Shown one piece after another: positions 23,285 to 34,319 of a stretch of 64,000 nt of DNA (within the stretch, counting starts at the first letter, position 1; each line of letters starts with the position of its first letter). The notes beneath the pieces are model-generated. The model did no database searches and had not been told where the DNA came from. It worked only from the letters and a program-made list of their open reading frames with translations. The position numbers and the translations under genes were made by a program. This DNA comes from Paratinospora sagittata (Eukaryota; Streptophyta; Magnoliopsida; Ranunculales; Menispermaceae). Where the stretch lies: assembly GCA_035771175.1 (NCBI GenBank), contig CM069611.1:16172866-16236865 (forward strand). The letters are read 5' to 3'.

Positions 23285-23930
23285 ATAATTGAGAGTGATA
23301 GAGGAGGTGAATTTGTTAATAAAAACCTCGAAGAATTTGTAATAATCAAAGTTACACTCACCATCTATCAGCCCCTAGGACACCTCAACAAAATGGTGTA
23401 GTTAAAAGAAAGAATAGAACGGTGCAGGAAATGTGTTGAACAATGCTTAATGAGTATAACATTGCAAACCATTTTTGGGGAAAGGCTGTTAACACAACCT
23501 ACTATGTAATGTACATAATCCTAATTAGAAAACATTTGAATACAACTCCATATGAACTATGGCAAGGTAGAGCACCCAACATCAGTTACTTCCGAGTATT
23601 CGAATACAAATGTTTTATCTTTAATGGTAAACAATCTAGATAAGTTTGAACCTAAATCTGATATAGGAATATTCTTAGGATATTCTTCTCACAGTAGAGC
23701 CTATAGAGTTTTCACCAAATCAAATCAAACTGTAGAAGAATCAATTCATGTAAATTTTGATGAAAATAAAAGTAAGAAAAGTTTTGAGGATGAATTTAAA
23801 CAATTAAACTTTGATGATGATTAACCCAAGACAACTAAGATCATAGATCTTAGGACTAAAATGCCTTTAGAAACATCTAAAAAGTCTAGATTGCTTCAAG
23901 GTCTTTCCAAAGATCAAATTTTAGGAGATT
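23285..23930 (+). pseudogene. pol: Copia C: C-terminal integrase, broken
   Basis: The frame resumes with ESDRGGEFVNKNLEEF, the second Asp region of the DDE integrase core. After a shift at about 23360 it continues with QNGVVKRKNRTVQE-type sequence containing the third acidic region in degenerate form. It then runs through HFWGKAVNTTYYVM and LGYSSHSRAYRVFTKSNQTV, which are conserved in the copia integrase C-terminus. Stops and shifts occur at about 23437, 23640 and 23822. The segment from 23830 to 24010 is a linker with LIDLRTKMP-like remnants before RT. Confidence 0.8.
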
Positions 23931-24012
23931 CACAAAAGGGTGTATCCACTAGAGCTTCAATTTAAAGAGATCAAGATTTTGTTGCTTTGTATCGCAATTT
24001 GAACCAATTAAA

Positions 24013-24884
24013 GTGGAAGATGCGCTGAAAGATGAAAATTGGATTCTTGCTATGCAAGAAGAGCTAGGACACTTTGTGCGAAACAAAGTATGGGAATTAG
24101 TTCCTAGACCTTTTCATCAATTTGTTATAGGAACCAAATGGATCTTTAGAAACAAAAAGAATGAACAAGGTATCATTGTTTGCAATAAGGCTTGATTGGT
24201 TGCACAAGGGTACAACCAAGAAGAAGGCATAGACTTCGAAAAAGCCTTTGCCCCAGTATCAAGATTAGAGGCAATAAGAATGCTACTTGCCTATGCTTGT
24301 TATAAGGATTTTCCCTTATACCAAATGGATGTAAAGAGTGCTTTTCTAAATGGATACATCAACGAAGAGGTATATGTGGAACAACCTCTAGGGTTTGAGG
24401 ATGCTCAAGACCCGGAATATGTCTTCAAACTCCACAAAGCCTTATATGGATTAAGACAAGCTCCAAGAGCTGGTATGATCGACTGAGTTCATTTCTTTTA
24501 GATTATAAGTTTCAAAAAGGAAAGCTTGATCCAACTTTGTTTATCAAACACCATAATGATAATATGCTTATTGGTCAAATATATGTGGACGATATCATTT
24601 TTAGTGCATCAAACAAAGAGTTGTGTGATGAGTTTTCAAAACAAATGCAAAAGGAATTTGAAATGAGTATGATGGGAGAGCTTGCCTACTTTCTTGGCTT
24701 GCAAATTAAGCAAATGCCAAAAGGCACCTTTATAAGCCAATTAAAGTATGTTAAGGAAATGGTTAAAAAGTTTCAAATGAATAATTTGAAATCAATTGAT
24801 ACTCCTTTTAACTTTGCAATTAAATTATATAAGGATGAAAATGGCAAGGGGATTGATTTTAAACTTTATAGAAGTATGATTGGG
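24013..24884 (+). pseudogene. pol: Copia C: reverse transcriptase, broken
   Basis: The copia RT fingers and palm are recognisable: EDALKDENWILAMQEELGHF and IGTKWIFRNKKNEQG, then [20 protein letters not shown] and [20 protein letters not shown] with [10 protein letters not shown]. The catalytic YVDD is kept at about 24580 (QIYVDDIIFSASN). A CGA-to-TGA stop at 24193-24195 splits the frame, and a shift at about 24480 removes part of the middle. A 34-bp tandem duplication at 24851-24918 shifts the frame at the RT/RNase H border. RT copies element RNA to DNA in the particle. The gene order integrase then RT is diagnostic for Ty1/copia. Confidence 0.9.
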
Positions 24885-25629
24885 GATTGATTTTAAACTT
24901 TATAGAAGTATGATTGGAATTATGTTATACTTAACAGCAAGTCGACATGACATTATGTTCAGTGTCTGTCTTTGTGCAGGATTTCAATCAGAACCTAAAG
25001 AATCTCACTTAAAATGTGTCAAACGAATATTCAGATGCATCAATGGGACAACAAACTTAGAAATTTGGTATTCCAAAGGTACTACATTCAATATGAAAAG
25101 TTATATAGATTCTGACTATGCCGATAGTCTAACTAATAGGAAAAGCACCTCCGGATTTTGTAACTTTCTTGGAAATTCTTTAATTTCTTGGTTTTGCAAG
25201 AAGTAATACTTAGTGGCATTATCCACGGCTGAAGGAGAATATGTTGCAATTGGAAGTTGTCGTTCTCAGGTTCTATACATGAAACAACAACTTTAGGATT
25301 ATCAAATATTTGTTCACTGTGCTGAAATTTTCTGTGGCAATACAAGTGCTATTAACATATCTAAAAATCATGTATTGTACTCCAGAACTAAGAATATTCA
25401 AATAAGACATCACTTCTTACGGGATCATCTGCAAAATGGAGAAGTTACATTATCTCACAATGGCACAAAAGAACAACTGGTTGATATACTTACTAAAGCT
25501 TTTTACCCAAACACCGGTTTTTTCACATTTGAAGAGAGCTTGGCATGTTATCTGAGGCTGATCTATGATATTTTGATGCTTACCTCTATCAAGGGGGAGA
25601 CATATGTCATAATACTTTACTGTTTTTGA
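24885..25629 (+). pseudogene. pol: Copia C: RNase H and C-terminus, broken
   Basis: After the duplication the frame reads LYLTASRHDIMFSVCLCAGF, LKCVKRIFRCINGTTNLEIW and DSDYADSLTNRKSTSGF, with an acidic residue of the RNase H site. Then VALSTAEGEYVAIGSC carries the conserved Glu. A stop lies at 25204-25206 and another at about 25293. The tail HHFLRDHLQNGEVTLSH and LVDILTKAF matches copia B. Similarity to copia B is high by eye, which supports one family. Confidence 0.85.
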
Positions 25630-25878
25630 TGTTTTCAAAAGGGGGAGAAGTCATATCATTGAAGCATCATAAACTCAGGGGGATATTAACATTAAGGGGG
25701 AGTTTTTATATTCCTTGGTACTACACTCATATCATATGAAATAAGGAGTATTAGTAATACATTATTCATTGCATTTCATGCATATTCATATCATTATCTT
25801 AGCTTGCTTCAAAGCATATAGTAATGTGTTTGACATCATAAAAAAGGAGGAGATTGTTGAGCTAATTATCCTCATGTC
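25630..25878 (+). mobile_element. Copia C 3' UTR, polypurine tract and 24-bp LTR stub
   Basis: Non-coding with repeated G-rich words, then AAAAAAGGAGGAGAT at 25840-25854 as PPT. The LTR starts at 25855 with TGTTGAGCTAATTATCC, close to the copia B LTR start. Only 24 bp remain before the minus-oriented LTR at 25879 cuts it. Confidence 0.7.
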
Positions 25879-26641
25879 TGTTGTTGCACTCAAGAAGGGG
25901 GTGATTTGGGTGTGATGGTCAATTTTAAAATTTTCCAATGACTTAGTGAAATACATTGGTACATTGGAAATAAATGCACATACTTAACCATAAAGTACAA
26001 TGTATAACGTAAACACACTAGGATTTATAGTGGTTCGGCCAAACCTACGTCCACTACCTAATCTCTCAATTAGGATTTTCTCAATCCACTAACTGATTCT
26101 CTTATGGTTAAGAACCAAACCGTTATACATGCCCTTTTATAGGTTCAAGGCAAACATATCCTTTTACCGGCTAAGGATGAACCGTATTTCCTTTTTCCGG
26201 GATGAGAAAAAATTCATGTTCCTTTTACTGGATAAGGAAGTACCGTTTTCTTTTTACGGGTTAAGGAAAAACTGTTTTCCTTTTACGAGATAAGGAAGAA
26301 CCATTTCTCTTTTACAGGTTAAGAGATAACCTATCCTTTTACAGGTTAAGGACGAACCTATCATTTTACGGGATGAGGATGAACCAGTTTCCTACTTATA
26401 GGTGAGGATGAACCTTAACATGATTTCAACCCTGAAAACATTAAGTGAATTACATTCACTTGTCCGGGTTGTTTCAATCCAGAAACACACCGGCATTACA
26501 ACACAAACTAAAATTGTTAGTTCTAACTGAGTAGAACACTTTACAATTAAGCTCATGCGCATAGCATTACAAAGATGTATAAATTTGAATACGTAATGCT
26601 AAGAGACATACACTTACAATCCTTCACCTTTCAATGTTCGG
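25879..26641 (-). mobile_element. Truncated copia-type LTR
   Basis: The terminal 763 bp of a minus-oriented LTR (ending GAGTGCAACAACA at 25879), including the TATA block near 26020 and a long mini-unit array at 26095-26410 (TCCTTTTACAGGTTAAGGA and variants). At about 26641, just after TTTCAATGTTCGGTA, it passes abruptly into copia E integrase. Full sister LTRs continue for another 2 kb here. Confidence 0.8.
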
Positions 26642-27340
26642 TAATGTGTATGATATATTTGTGAAATTTTGCTCTAGTGTTGAAAATGAAAAGGGATATA
26701 AGATCACTGTCATTAGAAGTAATCGGAGTGGGGAGTTTGCAAACAAAAGTCTTGAAGACTTTTGCACCAAGCAAGGATACACCCATCACCTTTCAGCCCC
26801 CAGAACTCCTCAACATAATGGAGTTGTTGAAAGGAAAAATAGATCCCTCAAGAATTGTGCAGAACAATGTTACGTGAATATGATGTAGCAAAATACTTTT
26901 GGGATGAAGCTATAAACACTGCTTGCTATGTCATGAATAGAGTGATGGTTAGGAGAAAACCAAACAAAACTCGGTATGAACTTTGGAAGGGTAGAACTCC
27001 TAAAATTGATCATTTAAAAGTCTTTGGTTGCAAATGTTATATCTTAAACGATAAAGACAATCTTGATAAATTTGACCCTAAGTCTGACATTGGTATTTTT
27101 AGGGTATGCATCTCATAGTAGAGCTTATAGGGTATTCAATAAATCATCAAAAACTATAGAAGAATCAATACATGTTAAATTTGATGAATCTGATCCTAGA
27201 ATGGCTCTAGAAAAGAAAATAGAACATGTTAGAATAGAGGATGAAGATGATGAAATCATAACAAATAAACCTGTTAAACATGAATCTAGGGAGCGCCAAG
27301 TTTAACCAAGTGTTGAACCACCCAAAAATACTAGGTTGCT
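26642..27340 (+). pseudogene. pol: Copia E: integrase, 5'-truncated and broken
   Basis: Begins in mid-domain with VYDIFVKFCSSVENEKGYKI, then SNRSGEFANKSLEDFCTKQG, and HHLSAPRTPQHNGVVERKNR containing the third catalytic residue (Glu in VVERKN). AKYFWDEAINTACYVMNRVM follows, then FGCKCYILNDKDNLDKFDPK and GYASHSRAYRVFNKSSKTIE. It is the homologue of copia C integrase but starts beyond the zinc finger and first Asp. Frame changes occur at about 26860 and 27105. It reads in the same direction as copia C and is a separate copy of the same or a sister family. Confidence 0.85.
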
Positions 27341-28300
27341 TTTAGGTCACCCTCAAGATCAGATCATAGGTGATCCAAACCTAGGTGTAGCAACTAGAGC
27401 GTCACTTAGAGATCATGGGCGCATAGCCTTTGTATCCCAGATTGAGCCCACTAAGGTAGAAGAAGCTTTAACTGATGAAAACTGGAATCTTACTATGCAA
27501 GAAGAGTTGGGACACTTTACTAGAGACAAAGTGTGCGATATTGTACCTAAACCAAAACACCAAAGTTTTATTGGAACCAAATGGGTGTTTAGGAACAAAA
27601 AGATGTGAAAAGAATCATAGTCAGAAGAAACAAAGCAAGATTGGTAGTATAGGGCTACAATCAAGAATAAAGAATTGACTATGAAGAAGCTTTTGCTCCA
27701 GTAGCAAGATTAGAAACAATAAGATTATTACTTGCTTATGCTTGCTATAACAGATTCATGTTATATCAAAAGGATGTCAAAAGTGCTTTCTTGAATGAAT
27801 TTATAAATAAAGAGGTCTATGTGAAGCAACCACCCAGTTTTGAGGACAGTTTCAAACCCGATCATGTTTATAGACTTAAAAATACTTTATATGGTTTGAA
27901 ATAGACTCCTAGAGCGTGGTATGATATGCTCAACACATTCCTCTTGGATCATAAATTCAAGAAAGGAACCCTAGATCCAACTTTATTCATTAAATGCAAA
28001 GATAATGATATGCTCCCAGTGTAAATCTATGTTGATGACATTATCTTCAGTGCATCAAACAAGACCTTGTGTGATGAGTTCTCCTCTATGATGACAAGTG
28101 AGTTTGAAATGAGTATGATGGGAGAATTAAACTACTTTTTTGGTTTACAAATTAAGCAAATGAAAAATGGAACATTCTTAAACCAATCGAAGTATGCAAA
28201 GGACATGATTAAAAAGTTCAAATTCAAAATTTGAAAACTATTGATACTCCTTGCAATTCAGCCATCAAAATAAATAAGGATGAAAAAGGAAAACCGGTTG
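27341..28300 (+). pseudogene. pol: Copia E: reverse transcriptase, broken
   Basis: Starts with the linker VATRASLRDHGRIAFVSQIE, then EALTDENWNLTMQEELGHF and IGTKWVFRNKK, the copia RT N-terminus. Degenerate palm sequence follows. IYVDDIIFSASN, with the YVDD catalytic motif, is present at about 28025-28050. FEMSMMGELNYFFGLQIKQM comes after it. Stops are frequent (about 27606, 27650, 27669, 27903, 28022), so this copy is more decayed than copia C. Confidence 0.85.
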
Positions 28301-28985
28301 ACACTAAGCTATATAGAGGAATAATAGGAAGTTTGTTGTATCTAATGGCAAGAAGACCTGATATTATGTTTGACGTTTGTTTATGTGCTACATTCTGATC
28401 TGATCCTAAAGAGTCTCATGTAAAGTGTGTTAAATGAATATTTCGATACATTAGTGGCACACTAGATATGAGTATCTGGTACGCTAAATGAACTTCTTTT
28501 GATCTTAGGAGCTTTGTTGATTTTGACTATGCCAGAAGTTTAACAGATTGAAAAAGTATCTCAGGATTTTGTCACTTCATGGGTGATTCACTCATTTCTT
28601 GGTTTAGCAAGAAATAGAATTCAGTGGCATTATCTACAGCAGAGGTTGAATACGTTACAACCGGAAGTTGTTGTGCTGAAGTGGTATATCTTAAGCAACA
28701 ACTTTCAAATTATCAAATTAATATTCCATGTGCGAATATTTATTATGATAATACAAGCATTATAAATATTTTTGAAAATCCTGTAATGAACTCTGTAACG
28801 AAACACATTGAAATTCAACAATATTTTCTTCTAGATCATGTGCAACGTGGAGATGTGAAATTGATCCACATTGGAACTAAAGATCAATTAGCTTATATCT
28901 TTACTAAGCTTTTGCCTAAAGATCAATTTTCACATATAAGGCGAGAATTAGGCATGTTTGACATTTTAAACTTGCCAAGTACTTA
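28301..28985 (+). pseudogene. pol: Copia E: RNase H and C-terminus, broken
   Basis: The frame reads GSLLYLMARRPDIMFDV and DFDYARSLTD-like sequence, then VALSTAEVEYVTTGSCCAEV with the conserved Glu. It ends VKLIHIGTKDQLAYIFTKLL and ELGMFDILNLPST with a stop at 28984. Two premature stops at 28435-28437 and 28549-28551 are explained by CGA-to-TGA changes. No PPT or LTR follows; instead about 150 bp of unassigned DNA leads into a gypsy LTR fragment. Confidence 0.85.
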
Positions 28986-29136
28986 ATTGATTATGCATTT
29001 CTCCACCATTTCCGGGACATGACTTAGTTATCCACTCTGACTCCTTATCTGCTACCTCATCTACAGCTATCGCTGTCATACCTGATGTAGATGTTGGTAC
29101 CCTCTTTTGAAGCATTTATATCATTTGAAGCATCAA
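28986..29136. other. Short unassigned segment between copia E and a gypsy LTR fragment
   Basis: Contains a remnant that reads on from the RNase H tail for a few codons, then mixed sequence with short inverted words (CATCTACA...TGTAGATG at about 29059-29092). No feature can be assigned. Confidence 0.3.
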
Positions 29137-29913
29137 GTTTGGATGAATCTACCCTCTAGAAAAGGGATTTAGTTCATAACTAGAAACATAAAAACACTAA
29201 ACAATAGTTTGAACATGAATAAGAACAATGAAAAACAAACTGGAATGGTGTAGAGAATCTTGAATAATCTTCAATCTAGATCTTCTTTTCCACTTCGCTC
29301 CAACCGTAATCCTCTTGTTCTCCACTCTAGCATCCTCCAAAACCCTTTCATAATGTTCTATTTATAATAAGGAGTCCATAGAAACAAACCACGTCCAATT
29401 CAAATATAAATTGGCCAGGTTACAAGTGAAAAACCAAAATTAGCAACTTTCTAAACATTTGTCGAACCTCGGTGCCGCTACACCCAATCTCGGTGCCGCG
29501 ACACCTAGTTTCTCGTCCCTCGTTCTCTTTCTTCCATCACCAGGCGCCACGCCTCCCATTCTCTACTTTCTTTGGGTGGGTTTCTCTTGTGGACTTAGCC
29601 AATTTTTCACTCCTTTGGCTTGCATGCTCCATGTACTTCCAATCTAACTTCTTGTACCATGTTTCCATCATCCAAATCCATGTTCAACACATCTAAATAC
29701 CTACAAAACAAACCAAAAAAAATGAGTAAGACACTTATATAATCACATCAATCAATTTATAAATTTCAAAACCGAAATAAAGCAATGTAAACCAAAATGT
29801 GTCTAAACTAACAAATGAATCAAAACTAACATAAACCAACCAAACTAATGAATAAAATATCCTAAAACTCATCTAAAACCTACTCTAAAACACATCTAAA
29901 TGTCAACTTATCA
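29137..29913 (-). mobile_element. Truncated Athila-like gypsy LTR
   Basis: About 777 bp in minus orientation, starting TGATAAGTTGACATTTAG at 29913. It resembles the start and middle of the LTRs at 5724-7285 and 32773-34290, including the TTTAGTTCATA region near 29170 and a GC-rich word pair (CGGTGCCGCTACACC, CGGTGCCGCGACACC) at 29468-29506. The end with the zero/PBS-proximal part is missing. Its right edge abuts copia F gag. Confidence 0.65.
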
Positions 29914-30406
29914 GTTACTTAGTTATGAATATCGTTTGGACAACAAAACTGCAGTTCACTTGAACTTTGCCCAAGCCAATAGCATTGCATTTAATGGCAC
30001 CAAGAAAAATGTGAAACAATTTTCATCTGGGTCTTTTCCTGCTCCTTGCCCAGCTCAATTTATGAATGGTATGCAAGTTTGATCTCCACCTCAAAAATTT
30101 TCCCAACAAAATTTTGCTTTGCGACCTGCTCAATGTTCGCCATTTTACTCTTTTCCTCAATGTAGTTCCTCATGGCGTCCTAGACCACTTTCTAATGGTT
30201 AGTTTACTAAGCCACAGTGTCAGATCTGCGGGAAATTTGGTCACACAACCTTCATATGTTATCATCAAACCAATCTGAATTATCAATTGTGTGTTATAAC
30301 TCCAGATGCATCTGGCCTTGGTTCTAACAAATTTGCTCTCTCATCAGCACTTGTTGCAGCAATGCTCACTACATCCTCTATTCAACTGTCTCATACATCT
30401 AGTGAT
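29914..30406 (+). pseudogene. gag: Copia F: C-terminal gag with zinc knuckle, broken
   Basis: A frame reading LLSYEYRLDNKTAVHLNF is followed by a Pro/Gln/Phe-rich linker. A CCHC zinc knuckle follows at about 30210-30260: CQICGKFGHTTFIC, with Cys-X2-Cys-X4-His-X4-Cys intact. The knuckle binds element RNA during packaging. Stops at about 30080 and 30202 break the frame. The style (YEYRL, knuckle, then a short linker to protease) fits the Ale/Retrofit branch of copia rather than the family of copia A to E. A solo LTR interrupts the linker at 30407, and protease resumes at 32679. Confidence 0.8.
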
Positions 30407-32678
30407 TGTTGGCTTGGTATAACCGTCGAAAAGGGGGGAGGGGGTGAATTGGACTTTGCGAATTTTCGCGTTACCTTTATAATATTTTAAATAAACAAAT
30501 AATATGCGCAATCGGTAACGTTCCAAATATCAAATGCAGAAAAATAAATGAACACAAAAGATTTAGTGTGGTTCGGTTCTCTTTGAACCTACGTCCACTA
30601 CCCAATCACACAGATCAGGATTTTTCAATCCACTATTGGCTAATAACTTACGGTCATATTAAAAGTCGTTTATACTAACCAACACCAGGGCCTAGTTAGA
30701 AAGCCACTACAACACTAACCTACACAAGGGCTCGGTTAGAAAGCCACAATCTAGCCTACACCAGGGCTTGGCTCACAACTTGCAACCAACTTATGAGCGT
30801 GGTTAGGTGTCGTACAAATAAGGTATTATCTCGGTTGACTTAACGAAGTCAACAATACATCAAGATTACAAAGATATAGAGAAGTGAATAACAACACTCT
30901 CAACAATTTAAGCTTGCAATCTTAATTGAGTCAACAATCACTATTCCAACCACTGTAATTCTAAATGAAGTGCAATGTCGAAATAGTTTCTCAAAAATTC
31001 ATGCAACCGATTCAAAGTATTTTTATGCAAGTTCAAGAATCGTATGCACACATGTATTTCGAAATATTGATTCTAAATATGATTAATGAAGAACAAGAAT
31101 CAATATGCAAGTTATTGATCAAAACTTATTGACTCAAAAACATCAAAGCTTATTGACTAAAAAATATCAATATTCAAGCATGTGAATCAATATGCACAAG
31201 TTAAGATCAAAACAATCGATTCAAACAAAATATGTATTAAGCACAAGAATCGATATTAATCAAACCACATGAAACCACAATCAAGATAATCTAAGATTAA
31301 AGCACAAGTATGGTTTCACACGATAGAGAAAATGGTTTTGATAATGTATTAAAACAAGCAATAAAAACCGTTTCTACTCAAAACACAAACACTAGAGATG
31401 AAAAGAAAAGCTACCTAACTTAGGTAAGATGAAGATCATCGATTCTCCAAGGTGTATGTGGTTGAGAGATTTCTCTTCCAAGTATGATCAAGATCAACAA
31501 CTATGTGGTGAAGAACACTTAAGAACACCTTGATCAACACTCTAGAACTCCTTTCTAGTTTCTCAAAGATTTTGGAATGGTTAGGATAACTCTTCAAAAG
31601 ATTGAATCAAAAACTCAAATGTAGTGAACTTTTACTTTGAAAGAAGGATTGCATGGCTCAAGAACTTGTTTAGGACAAGTATAAATGATTTAAAGAAAAT
31701 CGCACAAGTTCTTTAGATTTTGCAAAAGTTGCTCCTCAAATGAGCAAGTGTGGTATTTATAGACAAACACCACATCGAGGCACAAGAACACGTTCCTCAA
31801 CACAAGAGCGTGTTTCTAGTTTGAAATCTAAAAAATTTTAGATTTTCCTCCAATTAAAGAGAGCGTTCCTCAATATGTCCGTTGGGCATAGGAACGGGTT
31901 CCTTCAACAGAAGCCACTAACTCTTAAATTTGTTCTCATTTTGCCCTTGGTAACACGAGCGCGTTCTTTCTTTAAAGAGTGTGTTCCTTTTCCCTGATCA
32001 TAAAAAATTTGTGTCTCAGGAAAAGCCACAGTAGCGTGTTCCTCACTATAGGAGTGTGTTTGTTCACTGACAAGTGAAAAAGACTTGATTTTTATCATTT
32101 TAGGTTTAGGATATTGTCAAAAACATAAACATTTTAAAACATTTTTGACACGATTAAGGTATAACTAACACAGTAAAAACATAAGCAATTTAATAGATTA
32201 AACCAATGATAAAAGCAATAAGTACAAAACATGTGAGACGATAAAACCATGCAAAGTTAACAAGATAGATGCATGTTAAACATTGAACATTATATCTATG
32301 ATAAACAATTATGACTAAGTGATAGCATAGTTATCAAATTAAAATATGTGCATGCATGATTAATCATATAATAATGTATATGCATGTGATAATAAACTAT
32401 ATGAATGATTTTTTAAAAAATGTAAATCATGTGTGGTTGGAACAAGTAACTGCTACTCTACAACACTAAGATTCTAGTAAAGTAATACAACCATGAAGCT
32501 CTTGAATCTTCTTGGGGTGTTGTTTCTTCCATATGCTTTGAAAACGCAATTGAATCCATTACATATATCTAGTTAGCACTGAAACAACTACGTCAAAGAC
32601 ATTAGTACAGTGATTATATTGTTTGTAAGCATCAAAACACATAGAAGAGTACTAAGTTGAAAACCACTTAGATCAACA
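30407..32678 (-). mobile_element. Copia-type solo LTR in copia F
   Basis: A 2272-bp LTR in minus orientation (TGTTGATCTAAGTGG at 32678 to CCAAGCCAACA at 30407), flanked by the perfect 5-bp repeat GTGAT (30402-30406 and 32679-32683). Its mini-unit array at 30650-30800 uses a different word from other LTRs (TAACCTACACAAGGGCTCGG and variants ending GGTTAGAAAGCC). At 31780-32060 it has units with GAACGCGTTCC / GAGCGTGTT words. No PBS or PPT is adjacent. Confidence 0.9.
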
Positions 32679-32772
32679 GTGATAATGCATGGTTCTCAGA
32701 TTCTGGAATGACACACACTTCACACCAGATTTTGGTCATCTTGAGAATTTAACCCCGGTTTATGGCGAAGAT
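32679..32772 (+). pseudogene. pol: Copia F: protease, first fragment
   Basis: Reads NAWFSDSG, which matches the copia retropepsin active site Asp-Ser-Gly, followed after a one-base shift by THFTPDFGHLENLTPVYG, the conserved sequence after the catalytic site in Ale-type elements. It ends in mid-domain at the gypsy solo LTR and continues at 34291. Confidence 0.8.
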
Positions 32773-34290
32773 TGTTCACTAAAAACTGCAAGTGTACGGT
32801 GACAGATAGTAGTAATAACCGATGAATATTTTATCGTCCTCTGGGATTGCACACCTCACCAAATATCGTTTTCACTAATTTCTAACTTTATCTAGTGATC
32901 AATTTTTAGAGTTTCAAATAATTAAAAATCAAATATAACTAATTAAGATGAACGAATTACGAGAAAAATCAATATATGAGAAATGTCTAGAGAATCAATT
33001 TCACCTAACCATCAATTATGTAATTTAAACATGCTTATTATCAAATCAATTTCCTATTTTATAAGTCAAATTGCTTCTCTAATTCCCTCTCTCGAGTGCC
33101 GAATTAGAACGTATTGTCAAAAATAAGGTTCGATCTTTCGACAAAACCTAAATTCTAAACAACCCATTAAACTCCGTGATTTTCCTACAACTTCATGAAA
33201 CTTTGTAAACCTTTCGATTCTACAACAATTTCATGTCATAATCCCCTTTTTCCAACCTAGAACCTCTGTCGAGTGCCGCCTTCCAAGTCTAAACTCATTC
33301 GATTTGTGATCAAGAAACTAAAAGCATTAAGTATATGAAATCATGAATAAACTATAGAAATTTCATTGATAATAAACTAAATCTAAAATTAAACCATAAT
33401 ATTAAAGTTAGGATCCATCTCCTCTCTAAAATTAGAGTTTAGTTCAAAGTGTTGGAGAAGAAAATACAAAATAAGATAGAAAACATTGAATTCCTCTACA
33501 AAATGTGCTAGAAATATTGTAAATCTTCAATCTGCCTCACTTCCGAAGCCAATCTCTGTTTCACTAGAAACCTAGCCATCTTCTCTCCTTCTCCAATGGA
33601 TTCCTCATCCAAAACCCTTTCTTTTGATATATAATATGCTCTATTTCGCTTTTCACGTGAATTCCCAAAATTGCCCAAACACAAAGGCGAAAAAACCATA
33701 AATTCTCGGTAGCGCTGCAGAACTAGGAGGGGTAGCGCTGCAGTGCTACTGCGCAAATTATTACACTGATTTTCAGTATTCTGGGCGCTGCAGTGCCCTC
33801 CCAAGTGCTGCAGCGCCTAGAACGACACAAGTGCACAATCACTTGTGCCCTTAGCCATTCTTCTTCCCGCTTTTCTCCATTCTTTCGCACTTTCTTGTAC
33901 ACTTTTCGCACATGATCTTGGTCACTTTTCACCATTATTTGGGCCTTGATTCACTACACTTTCAAGCTTTTATTACCTGGAAAACAAAACAACCATACGT
34001 AAGTAAATCAAAAAACTAACAAAATATCAACAATTAAGATGAAACTATGATATAAAATGAACATACTATTATGCAAATGCCACTAAAAATCATATTTATT
34101 TTCCTAAACAAACCTAAACTAATCTATTCATGAAAACAACTAAAATTAACATCTAAAACACACAAAACGCTAAGATGCACTTAAAACACTAAATATGCAA
34201 ATTAAGCCAAAACACCTAGAAATTGGTAAAATATATCTAAAAACCAAATAAAATTCCTACAAAATACCATGTATAAAACTCAACTCATCA
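32773..34290 (-). mobile_element. Athila-like gypsy solo LTR in copia F protease
   Basis: A 1518-bp LTR in minus orientation (TGATGAGTTGAG at 34290 to TTTAGTGAACA at 32773), flanked by the perfect repeat AAGAT (32768-32772 and 34291-34295). A cluster of palindromic GC words (AGCGCTGCAG and relatives, at least four) lies at 33711-33823. No internal domain is attached. Removing it with one repeat joins the two protease fragments in frame. Confidence 0.9.
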
Positions 34291-34319
34291 AAGATCAAGC
34301 CACTATTGGGAATGGTAAG
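34291..34319 (+). pseudogene. pol: Copia F: protease, second fragment
   Basis: Only 29 bp remain, reading DQATIGNGK. This continues the protease of 32679-32772 (the ILVGNGQ-like motif of Ale-type copia proteases). A further LTR at 34320 interrupts it, and the domain continues at 36700. Confidence 0.75.
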
